From Gemmatimonadota bacterium (lineage in GTDB: Bacteria; Gemmatimonadota; Gemmatimonadetes; Longimicrobiales; Gaopeijiaceae): DNA of 5,330 nt. The notes below the pieces were generated by a model, which saw nothing but the letters and a program-made list of their open reading frames with translations, was not told the origin of the DNA and searched no databases. The stretch lies in assembly GCA_015492755.1 (NCBI GenBank), contig WGEM01000612.1:1-5330 (forward strand), read 5' to 3'. The position numbers and the translations under genes are program-made. Positions 1 through 5,330 of this stretch are shown piece after piece (the stretch's first letter is position 1; each line of letters starts with the position of its first letter).

Positions 1-501
1 GAACTGGACCCCGTCATGGTGGTGGTGCGCGGGCGGGTTCCGAAGCTGGAGGCGGTGGGGTTTTACGGTCGCGCCACCTCCAATCCCGGCCTCTTCATCC
101 GGCGGGACGACATCGAGGCGGTGGCGCCGGCGCGCACCAGCGACCTCCTGGAGCGGGCGCCGGGCGTCCGCGTCTGGCGTGACTACACCGCCGGGGGCTT
201 CCGCCGGCGCATCGTATTCACGCGCCTGACGCTGTCCAACGGCGAGCGGTGCTTCCCGTCGGTCTACGTGGACGGTGAGATGACGCGTATCGGCGGTTCC
301 CGGGAAGAGACGGAAGCGCCCGCCATCGAAGGCATCGACGTCATGAAGGGCGAGGACGTGCCGTCCATCGACGAGCTGGTGCCCCCCGCCGAGATCGAGG
401 CGGTGGAGATGTACATGACGCCGGGACAGGTGCCCCGCCAGTTCACCGGACTGGGGACCCGCTGCGGCGTCATCGTCATCTGGACGCGGGAGCGGCGGTA
501 G
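1..501 (+). CDS. Plug-domain protein with likely upstream carboxypeptidase-like regulatory domain, C-terminal part
   Basis: The reading frame is open from base 1 (E-L-D-P-V before the first Met at base 16) and ends at TAG 499-501, so this is the last 166 codons of a gene that starts outside the window. The Met at base 16 is probably internal. The fragment has a short linker (VPKLEAVGFYGR), then a plug-like region: DDIEAVAPARTSDLLERAPGV, a segment with a Cys and VYVDGE, then an 'IDELVPPAEIEAVEMY' stretch, and an end at CGVIVIWTRERR. This order (helix before 'L..APGVRV', 'P.VYVDG', 'IEAVEMY', 'G.ViviwT') is that of TonB-dependent receptor plug domains. The gene stops straight after the plug, so there is no outer-membrane beta-barrel and it cannot be a complete receptor. 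Stand-alone proteins of this kind, usually with an N-terminal CarboxypepD_reg beta-sandwich, are familiar from Gemmatimonadota; their role is unknown. A 206-base gap separates it from the next gene, so it is probably not in that operon. Confidence 0.72.
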   Translation, partial: ELDPVMVVVRGRVPKLEAVGFYGRATSNPGLFIRRDDIEAVAPARTSDLLERAPGVRVWRDYTAGGFRRRIVFTRLTLSNGERCFPSVYVDGEMTRIGGSREETEAPAIEGIDVMKGEDVPSIDELVPPAEIEAVEMYMTPGQVPRQFTGLGTRCGVIVIWTRERR

Positions 502-508
502 GTCGACG

Positions 509-597
509 AAATCGTGGATCTCCTTGGCCTTCACGCGGTCCCGGGTCTACCTTTGTCCAGCCGCGGCGGGATTTCGGAACCCGCCTGACCACGATTT
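509..597. repeat. Nested inverted repeat in the operon leader
   Basis: The arms AAATCGTGG (509-517) and CCACGATTT (589-597) are perfect reverse complements, 71 bases apart. Inside them GGCGGG (565-570) and CCCGCC (580-585) form a 6-base stem with a 9-base loop. In a background this rich in G and C, a perfect 9-base pair containing A/T-rich ends stands out mildly. It could be a paired protein-binding site or a long RNA leader fold. No function can be assigned from sequence alone, and there is no U-tract to make it an intrinsic terminator. Confidence 0.4.
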
Positions 598-691
598 GGA
601 CCCCTGGCGCGAGTACGGAGTGAGCCCACGATCTGTGAGCAGCGTGTGTTGACGTTCCCGGCGCCGCTCCATGCGGAGCAGGAGCGCATTC

Positions 692-702
692 GGGAAGTGG
701 GG
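692..702 (+). promoter_or_regulatory. Ribosome binding region of the membrane dehydratase gene
   Basis: The stretch GGGAAGTGGGG lies 5 bases before ATG 708 and is the only purine-rich Shine-Dalgarno-like sequence near that start. In this frame a TGA stop at 636-638 and the lack of any ATG or GTG between it and 708 leave 708 as the first usable start. The match to GGAGG is imperfect. Confidence 0.45.
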
Positions 703-707
703 CGCAG

Positions 708-2600
708 ATGGTGCTGAACGATCGGATCCTGGCGTGGGGCGAGCGCCTGTATCGGGTGGTTCACCGCCGCCGGACGCTGGTCACCATGACCCTCTACGGG
801 CTGGTCACCGCCGTCGGGTACGGCGGCGCCTTCCTGCTGCGGTTCGAGCTGGCGTGGCCCGGGATGTACACGCGCGCGTTCTGGCTCACGCTGCCGGTCC
901 TGGTGGGCATCCGCCTGGGTCTCGCCCGCGCGTTTCGCCTCTCCACGCGCCGCTGGCGCTTCCTCGATACCGAGGACGTGCTGAGACTCGTACTGGCCAC
1001 CGTTGTAGGCTCGGTGGTGTTCTTCGTCCTCACGTGGGTGGTGGGGGTGCCCGCCCGGGTGCCCCGCTCCGTCGTGGCGCTGGAGTGGGTGCTCACGACC
1101 TACGGTACCGCGGGCATGTGGCTGGTCTATCTCGCGACCTTTCAGCGCCTTCGTAAAGCGAACGCCGGGCATGTGGGTCCGCCGACGCGGGTCCTCATGG
1201 TGGGGGCAGGCGAGGCCGGCGCGATGCTGGTGCGTCAGATGGTCCGTTCGCTGGCGGGATACGTTCCGGTGGGCTTCGTCGATGACGACCGGCTCAAGTG
1301 GGGCACGACGGTGCACGGTGTGGAGGTCCTCGGCCCCATCTCGGACATTCGGCGCATCGCGGAGGAAGTGGCAGCCGACGAGCTGATCATCGCCATACCC
1401 AGCGCCGGCCCCGCTCGGGTGAACGAGATCGTGGAACAGTGCGAGGACACGAACCTCTCCGTGAAGATCCTGCCCGGGATCACGGAAGTTCTCTCCGGGC
1501 ACGCAGGACTCCATCAGGTGCGACGGGTGGAGATCGAAGACCTCCTGGGTCGGGAGCCCGTGAGCCTGGAGCTGCCCCGACTCGCGCAGGAACTCCAGGG
1601 CAAGTGCGTGCGCGTCACGGGTGCCGCCGGATCCATCGGTTTGGAACTGAGACGGCAGATCGCCATTCATCGTCCTGCGCGTCTGATTCTGCTGGACCAG
1701 GCCGAGACTCCGTTGGTGGAGCTCGACCTGGAACTCCGCGACCGGTTCCCCGAGATCGATCTCATCCCCGCCGTCCGTGACGTCACCGATCGACGGGGCG
1801 TCGAGGAGCTGTTTCGCGAGCACCGGCCCCACCAGGTCTTCCATGCAGCGGCGTACAAGCACGTGCCCATGATGGAGCTCAATCCGGTGCAGGCCTTCCA
1901 CACCAACGTGGTGGGTACGCTGGTGGCGGCTCTGGCCGCGGGGTCGTTCGGCGCCGAGAAGTTCGTGCTCGTCTCGACGGACAAGGCGGTACGCCCGGTG
2001 AACGTGATGGGCGCCACCAAGCGCCTGGCGGAGATGATCGTTCAGGAGGCGCAGGAACGGTTTCCGGGCACGGCGTTCGCTGCGGTCCGCTTCGGGAACG
2101 TGCTGGGAAGCAGCGGGAGCGTGATCCCCCGCTTCCGGAAACAGATCGCCGAGGGTCGCCCGCTCACGGTGACCCACCCCGAGATCACGCGCTACTTCAT
2201 GACGATCCCGGAGGCGGTGCAGCTCATCCTTCAGGCGTCCCTGCTGCCGGACATGAGGGGACAGGTGGCGATGCTGGACATGGGTGAGCCGGTGAAGATC
2301 CTCGATCTCGCGCGCAAGATTCTGCGGCTTTCGGGGATCCCGGATCGGGTGGGGGAGAACATTCTGTTCACGGGGCTGCGGCCCGGGGAGAAGCTGCACG
2401 AGGAACTGGTGGCGGCGGACGAGGACACGCTCGACACCGAGGTGGAGAAGATTCGCATCGTCACCAGGCGAGCCGGCGGTGACCTGGGCGGCCTCCACGT
2501 CATCTCCACGCTGGAGCGGGCGGAGACGCCACTGGATCGCGAGGAGGTGCTCCATCTCGTGGCGATGGTGTTGGACGGACGCTCGAAAGCACTCGTGTGA
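708..2600 (+). CDS. Membrane-bound nucleotide-sugar 4,6-dehydratase (CapD/WbpM/PglF family)
   Basis: The 630-residue product has the full architecture of the WbpM/PglF/CapD family. About four membrane segments lie near residues 24-45, 55-75, 91-114 and 122-145. A first Rossmann-like domain (about 160-285) starts with VLMVGAGEAG (162-171). A second, catalytic SDR domain begins with TGAAGSIG (304-311). Other family motifs are HAAAYKHVP (379-387), STDKAV (423-428), NVMGATK (432-438), RFGNVLGSSGSVIP (461-474) and RPGEKLHEEL (558-567). The catalytic tyrosine of ordinary SDR enzymes is replaced by Met434 (M-x3-K438), the 'SMK' form known from WbpM-type enzymes; Thr424-Asp425-Lys426 are the expected acid/base residues. 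Such enzymes turn UDP-GlcNAc into UDP-4-keto-6-deoxy-GlcNAc at the inner face of the cytoplasmic membrane, for O-antigen, capsule or protein-glycan sugars. Length is close to that of WbpM. Position 312 is Leu, where I expect Ser (GSIGSE). The exact substrate is inferred. The gene opens the operon and overlaps the next by 4 bases. Confidence 0.93.
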   Translation: MVLNDRILAWGERLYRVVHRRRTLVTMTLYGLVTAVGYGGAFLLRFELAWPGMYTRAFWLTLPVLVGIRLGLARAFRLSTRRWRFLDTEDVLRLVLATVVGSVVFFVLTWVVGVPARVPRSVVALEWVLTTYGTAGMWLVYLATFQRLRKANAGHVGPPTRVLMVGAGEAGAMLVRQMVRSLAGYVPVGFVDDDRLKWGTTVHGVEVLGPISDIRRIAEEVAADELIIAIPSAGPARVNEIVEQCEDTNLSVKILPGITEVLSGHAGLHQVRRVEIEDLLGREPVSLELPRLAQELQGKCVRVTGAAGSIGLELRRQIAIHRPARLILLDQAETPLVELDLELRDRFPEIDLIPAVRDVTDRRGVEELFREHRPHQVFHAAAYKHVPMMELNPVQAFHTNVVGTLVAALAAGSFGAEKFVLVSTDKAVRPVNVMGATKRLAEMIVQEAQERFPGTAFAAVRFGNVLGSSGSVIPRFRKQIAEGRPLTVTHPEITRYFMTIPEAVQLILQASLLPDMRGQVAMLDMGEPVKILDLARKILRLSGIPDRVGENILFTGLRPGEKLHEELVAADEDTLDTEVEKIRIVTRRAGGDLGGLHVISTLERAETPLDREEVLHLVAMVLDGRSKALV

Positions 2601-3676
2601 ACGGGCCAGGCACGGGCGGGCAGAACGGCGAGGCCGGATCTCCCTGGGCGGGGCGGTCGGTGGCCATCACGGGGGTATGCGGCACCGTGGGGCGGGAGCT
2701 GCTCGCGCAGGTGCTGAAGCTGGGGGTGGGCGAGGTGCTGGGGCTCGACAACAACGAGAGTGAACTCTTTCTCCTGGCTCGTCGCTACGACGGTGACCCG
2801 CGCGTCCGGTTCTCCCTGGCAGACGTGCGTGATGCCGACAGTCTGGCGAGGAAGTTCTGCGGGGTGCAGGTGGTGCTGCACGCCGCCGCCTTCAAGCACG
2901 TTCCCCTCTGCGAAGACTCTCCCCGTGATGCCGTCAAGACGAACATCCTCGGGACGCAGAACGTCATCGACGCGGCGGTGCACAACCGATGCGAGCGGGT
3001 GGTCTTCACCTCGTCCGACAAGGCGGTGAACCCCACGAGCGTCATGGGTACGTCCAAGTTGATGGGCGAACGCCTGATGACCGCGGCCGACGCGGGGCGG
3101 CGGGGCGCCGGCCCCGTTTTTGCTTCCACGCGGTTCGGGAACGTGCTGGGTTCGCGCGGATCGGTCATCCCCCTCTTCCGCGCACAGATCGCCGCCGGAG
3201 GCCCGGTGACGGTGACGCACCGGAAGATGACGCGATTCATCATGACCCTGCAGGAGGCGACCCGGCTCGTTCTGGATTCGGTCTTCCTCGCGCGGGGCGG
3301 CGAGGTCTTCGTCACCAAGATGCCCGTGGTGCGGATCCCGGACCTCGCCCGCGTCATGGTGGACGAACTTGCTCCCGTGTTCGGGCATGACCCCGCCGAC
3401 GTCGAGGTTCTCGAGGTGGGACCGCGTCCGGGAGAGAAGATGTTCGAAGAACTCCTGAACGAAGAAGAGGTGCGTCGTACGGTGGAGCTCGCCCGTTACT
3501 ATGTCGTGACGCCGGCACTCCACCCCAGGGAGGAACCGCCGGCCAGCGCGTATCCTGATGTCGTGCGTACGGAAATCGAAGCACCGTTCAATTCGGCGAA
3601 CACCGAACCCATGAGCGTGGCGGAGCTTCGCGACTACCTGCGGCGCACCGGATTGCTGGAGGGCGAAGCGTCATGA
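2597..3676 (+). CDS. Soluble nucleotide-sugar 4,6-dehydratase-like SDR enzyme (Polysacc_synt_2 family)
   Basis: This 359-residue protein resembles the catalytic half of the gene before it, without membrane segments. It has a nucleotide-binding TGVCGTVG (25-32), Asp51 at the end of the second strand for the NAD ribose, HAAAFKHVP (95-103), SSDKAVNPTSVMGTSK (139-154), RFGNVLGSRGSVIP (179-192) and RPGEKMFEEL (277-286). Met150 stands where SDR enzymes usually have Tyr, with Lys154 four residues on, as in WbpM/CapE-type rather than FlaA1/PseB-type enzymes. The C-terminal FNSANTEPMSVAELRDYL (321-338) is typical of soluble CapD-like dehydratases. A cytoplasmic 4,6-dehydratase, perhaps with 5-epimerase activity, acting on a UDP-HexNAc is likely; the substrate cannot be read from sequence. 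GTG 2597 is chosen because it overlaps the upstream stop (GTGA). It adds about 20 flexible residues before the fold, and the only alternative, GTG near 2660, would leave almost nothing before the first strand. No good Shine-Dalgarno is present, so translation is probably coupled. Confidence 0.88.
   Translation: MNGPGTGGQNGEAGSPWAGRSVAITGVCGTVGRELLAQVLKLGVGEVLGLDNNESELFLLARRYDGDPRVRFSLADVRDADSLARKFCGVQVVLHAAAFKHVPLCEDSPRDAVKTNILGTQNVIDAAVHNRCERVVFTSSDKAVNPTSVMGTSKLMGERLMTAADAGRRGAGPVFASTRFGNVLGSRGSVIPLFRAQIAAGGPVTVTHRKMTRFIMTLQEATRLVLDSVFLARGGEVFVTKMPVVRIPDLARVMVDELAPVFGHDPADVEVLEVGPRPGEKMFEELLNEEEVRRTVELARYYVVTPALHPREEPPASAYPDVVRTEIEAPFNSANTEPMSVAELRDYLRRTGLLEGEAS
3658..3663 (+). promoter_or_regulatory. 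Shine-Dalgarno of the sulfoquinovose synthase gene
   Basis: GGAGGG lies 9 bases before ATG 3673, inside the last codons of the upstream gene. It is the clearest ribosome binding site at any start in the operon and supports the start that overlaps the upstream stop (ATGA). Confidence 0.7.
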
Positions 3677-4824
3677 GGGTACTGATACTGGGTGGCGACG
3701 GGTATCTGGGCTGGCCCACCGCCATGATGCTGGCGGCGAAGGGGGACGACGTATTCGCCGTGGACAACTACCTCCGCAGGACCATCGCCCGCCAGACCTC
3801 GTCGGAGGCGTTGGTGGACAACCCGAACCTCGAGGACCGAGCGCGAATCTTCGAGGAGCGGACCGGGCACCACGTGGAGGTGCGCATCGGCGACGTCACC
3901 GACATGCGCTTTCTCGAGCGGGTCGTGCGGGACGTACAGCCCGAGGCGGTGATCCACTACGCGGAGCAACCGTCTGCGCCCTACTCGATGCGCGGCTTTG
4001 ACGAGGCGAGGCTGACCCTCCAGAACAACCTCAACGCCACGTTCAACCTCATCTGGGCCGTCCTCCAGCACGTGCCCGAGTGCCATATCGTCAAACTCGG
4101 CACCATGGGCGAGTACGGGACGCCCGACATCGACATCGAGGAGGGTTGGATCGAGATCGAGCACAAGGGCCGGCGGGATCGCTTCCTCTTCCCGCGACAG
4201 GCGGGCTCGCTCTATCACACCACCAAGATCCTCGACACCGATCTTCTCTGGTTTTATGTGCGCACCTTCGGCCTCCGCGTGACGGACCTGATGCAGGGTC
4301 CGGTCTACGGGATCTCCACCGCGGAGGCCGACCTGGACGAGGCCCTGCTTCCCAACTTTCACTACGACGACATCTTCGGAACGGTCGTCAACCGCTTCCT
4401 CGTCCAGGCGGTGGCGGGGGTGCCGCTCACGGTCTACGGGAAAGGGGGGCAGACGAGGGGGTACCTCAACCTCCGTGATACGATGCAGTGCATCGATCTG
4501 GCGGTCCGTCATCCTCCTGCGGCGGGGGAGCTGAGGATCATGAATCAGTTCACGGAGACGTTCTCCGTGAACGAACTCGCCCGGCGCGTGCAGGACGCCG
4601 GCCGGGCGCTGGGTCTGGAGGTGAAGGTGCAGTCCCTCCCGAACCCGCGGAAGGAGCCCGAGGAGCACTATTACAACCCTGCCCATTCCGCGCTGCTGGA
4701 CCTCGGACTCCAGCCCACGTACATGACGGAGGCGGTGCTCTGTTCGATGCTGGAGATGGTCATGCGCTACCGTGATCGGATCGCGGTGGATCGGATCCTG
4801 CCGCGCGTTACCTGGCGAGCGTGA
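3673..4824 (+). CDS. sqdB: UDP-sulfoquinovose synthase homologue (SqdB/SQD1/Agl3 type)
   Basis: The 383-residue product matches SQD1/SqdB from end to end, at the usual bacterial length. Hallmarks are GGDGYLGWPTA (7-17) for NAD binding, Asp31 after the second strand, EQPSAPYSM (98-106), KLGTMGEYGTPDIDIEEG (141-158), YHTTK (181-185), YGKGGQTRGYL (255-265), NQFTETFSVNEL (291-302) and EEHYYN (330-335). Thr144, Tyr181 and Lys185 align with the SDR catalytic triad of plant SQD1, and His182 is kept. The family converts UDP-glucose and sulfite to UDP-sulfoquinovose in the cytoplasm, through a 4-keto-5-ene intermediate. The product is the donor for the sulfolipid SQDG or, for archaeal Agl3, for an N-glycan. 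Position 100 is Pro, where plant SQD1, as I recall it, has Arg (EQRSAPYSM); this may affect sulfite or substrate handling. It is coupled to a dehydratase upstream and a nucleotidyltransferase downstream, with no sulfolipid glycosyltransferase in view, so a glycan role is favoured but unproven. Confidence 0.9.
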   Translation: MRVLILGGDGYLGWPTAMMLAAKGDDVFAVDNYLRRTIARQTSSEALVDNPNLEDRARIFEERTGHHVEVRIGDVTDMRFLERVVRDVQPEAVIHYAEQPSAPYSMRGFDEARLTLQNNLNATFNLIWAVLQHVPECHIVKLGTMGEYGTPDIDIEEGWIEIEHKGRRDRFLFPRQAGSLYHTTKILDTDLLWFYVRTFGLRVTDLMQGPVYGISTAEADLDEALLPNFHYDDIFGTVVNRFLVQAVAGVPLTVYGKGGQTRGYLNLRDTMQCIDLAVRHPPAAGELRIMNQFTETFSVNELARRVQDAGRALGLEVKVQSLPNPRKEPEEHYYNPAHSALLDLGLQPTYMTEAVLCSMLEMVMRYRDRIAVDRILPRVTWRA

Positions 4825-5330
4825 GGCCCCGCACCGCGCGACCGGAACGCGAGCGCCTCACGCCGGCACCCGAGCTTCCCCCGAGCCTCACGCGCCACGC
4901 ACCCGCCTTTGTGCTGGGTGTGCTGGAGGAGGTACTGCGCGTGGCGCCTCCCCTCCGCGCCGCCATCGTCCACGGCTCCCTGGGGAGGGGTGAGTTTTCG
5001 GTGCTGGAAACGTCCGGAGGGCCGCTCCCCCTGAGCGACGTGGAGCTCGTGCTGGTCCCACGCCGTCGCCGTGAGGCCCCGGCCGTTCGGAAGGCGCTCG
5101 CCGGCGTCTGTCGACGGATCGAACTCGACTCGCCCGCCGCGGGGCCGTTCTTCGGAGTCGACGCCTCGGTGGTCTCCGCGGCGGGGCTTCGCCGGCTTCC
5201 GCGGTGGCTCCTGACCTTCGAGAAGCGTGAGGGGAGCGTGATCCTCGGCGATCCCGGCGTCCGCGACCTCATCCCGCGCGTGACGCCGCGAAACATCGAC
5301 CTGCGGGAGAGCAACGAGACCCTCGTATGG
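4821..5330 (+). CDS. Pol beta-fold (MNT-type) nucleotidyltransferase, 5' part
   Basis: A frame beginning with GTG 4821 stays open for all 170 codons to the window edge, so the gene is cut off at its 3' end. The start overlaps the upstream stop (GTGA), repeating the pattern of the operon. A predicted helix (about 29-41) leads to AAIVHGSLGRGE (47-58), then LSDVELVLV (71-79) and GVDASVV (112-118). This is the hG[GS]...DxE...D signature of the Pol beta nucleotidyltransferase superfamily, and all three metal-binding acids (Asp73, Glu75, Asp114) are present. The stretch between the GS and DVE motifs is slightly long. The part after Asp114 (FEKREGSVILGDPGVRDLIP, 133-152) is seen in related unannotated proteins, but I know no function for it. 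The fold differs from that of sugar-1-phosphate nucleotidylyltransferases, so it should not be assumed to activate a sugar; nucleotide transfer to a protein or small molecule is possible. A second in-frame GTG at 4941 has a stronger Shine-Dalgarno but would remove the leading helix, so 4821 is preferred. Confidence 0.75.
   Translation, partial: MRPRTARPERERLTPAPELPPSLTRHAPAFVLGVLEEVLRVAPPLRAAIVHGSLGRGEFSVLETSGGPLPLSDVELVLVPRRRREAPAVRKALAGVCRRIELDSPAAGPFFGVDASVVSAAGLRRLPRWLLTFEKREGSVILGDPGVRDLIPRVTPRNIDLRESNETLVW
4925..4932 (+). promoter_or_regulatory. Strong Shine-Dalgarno-like site inside the nucleotidyltransferase gene
   Basis: GGAGGAGG sits 8 bases before an in-frame GTG at 4941 (codon 41 of the frame opened at 4821). 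GTG 4821 itself has no good Shine-Dalgarno. The site could therefore mark the true or a second start, giving a protein beginning nine codons before the HGS motif. It also encodes part of a helix (LEEVL), so it may be coincidental. Confidence 0.3.

Larger units (their letters stand above)
502..707. other. Intergenic gap carrying the leader of the sugar-nucleotide operon
   Basis: No gene is supported in these 206 bases. The gap holds a 9-base inverted repeat enclosing a smaller GC-rich hairpin (described separately), and a purine-rich stretch just before the ATG at 708. A TTGACG hexamer lies at 649-654, but no acceptable -10 box follows at 16-18 bases, so no promoter is called. No T-tract follows any hairpin, so no intrinsic terminator is called for the upstream gene. 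The operon promoter should nevertheless lie here, because the genes downstream leave no other gap. Confidence 0.5.

Noticed and set aside
494..504. GGCGGTAG, resembling the ops/JUMPstart element of RfaH-controlled polysaccharide operons
   Set aside because: The first eight bases match, but the following three differ from the ops consensus as I know it. The match is made by Arg-Arg-stop codons of the upstream gene, and RfaH control is known mainly from Gammaproteobacteria. Chance is likelier.
502..541. Short minus-strand reading (DRVKAKEIHDFVD) that looks protein-like in the gap
   Set aside because: It spans only about 13 codons, is preceded by a nearby stop in frame, and continues antisense to the plug gene with no further similarity. 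It is probably coincidental.
561..597. Possible intrinsic terminator of the plug-domain gene
   Set aside because: The 6-base stem at 565-585 is not followed by a run of T on the plus strand, nor preceded by a run of A for the minus strand.
649..677. Possible sigma-70 promoter with TTGACG as -35
   Set aside because: No A/T-rich -10 hexamer follows at 16-18 bases (672-677 reads TGCGGA). One good box is not enough to call a promoter.
531..2555. A 674-codon open frame on the minus strand opposite the membrane dehydratase gene
   Set aside because: It lies antisense to a gene with unmistakable family motifs and is rich in His, Arg and Pro. It shows no recognisable domain. Long antisense frames are expected where codon third positions are mostly G or C.
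2231..3523. A 430-codon minus-strand open frame across the junction of the two dehydratase genes
   Set aside because: It is a shadow of two well-supported plus-strand genes, has the same composition artefact and has no recognisable motif.

Overview
The window is GC-rich bacterial DNA with tightly packed genes, all on the plus strand. The best taxonomic clue is the truncated first gene. It matches a short plug-domain protein type that I associate with Gemmatimonadota and related GC-rich soil or marine bacteria: a carboxypeptidase-like regulatory domain followed by a TonB-receptor plug domain, ending near a 'CGVIVIWTRE' motif. This assignment rests on remembered family features and no search was run, so the phylum is a moderate-confidence guess.

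Layout: bases 1-501 hold the 3' end of the plug-domain gene. Bases 502-707 are a gap with no gene. It contains a nested inverted repeat and probably the promoter of the next operon, although no clear promoter boxes are visible. From 708 to the right edge runs one compact operon of four genes: a membrane-bound nucleotide-sugar 4,6-dehydratase of the CapD/WbpM/PglF type (708-2600), a soluble 4,6-dehydratase-like paralogue (2597-3676), a UDP-sulfoquinovose synthase homologue (3673-4824), and the start of a Pol beta-fold nucleotidyltransferase (4821 to beyond 5330). Each of the three junctions is a 4-base stop/start overlap (GTGA, ATGA, GTGA), which implies one transcript and translational coupling.

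How they may work together: the first two enzymes are expected to oxidise and dehydrate UDP-HexNAc sugars to 4-keto-6-deoxy intermediates, as in capsule, O-antigen or protein-glycan synthesis. The third is expected to make UDP-sulfoquinovose from UDP-glucose and sulfite. Its coupling to CapD-type genes rather than to a visible sulfolipid glycosyltransferase suggests that the sulfonated sugar goes into a surface polysaccharide or glycoconjugate, as in the Sulfolobus N-glycan. Sulfolipid (SQDG) synthesis cannot be excluded because the operon continues past the window. The fourth gene has the full acidic triad of the MNT/Pol beta nucleotidyltransferase fold. It is not a sugar-1-phosphate nucleotidylyltransferase, so its role in a glycan operon is unexplained and is the most novel item here.
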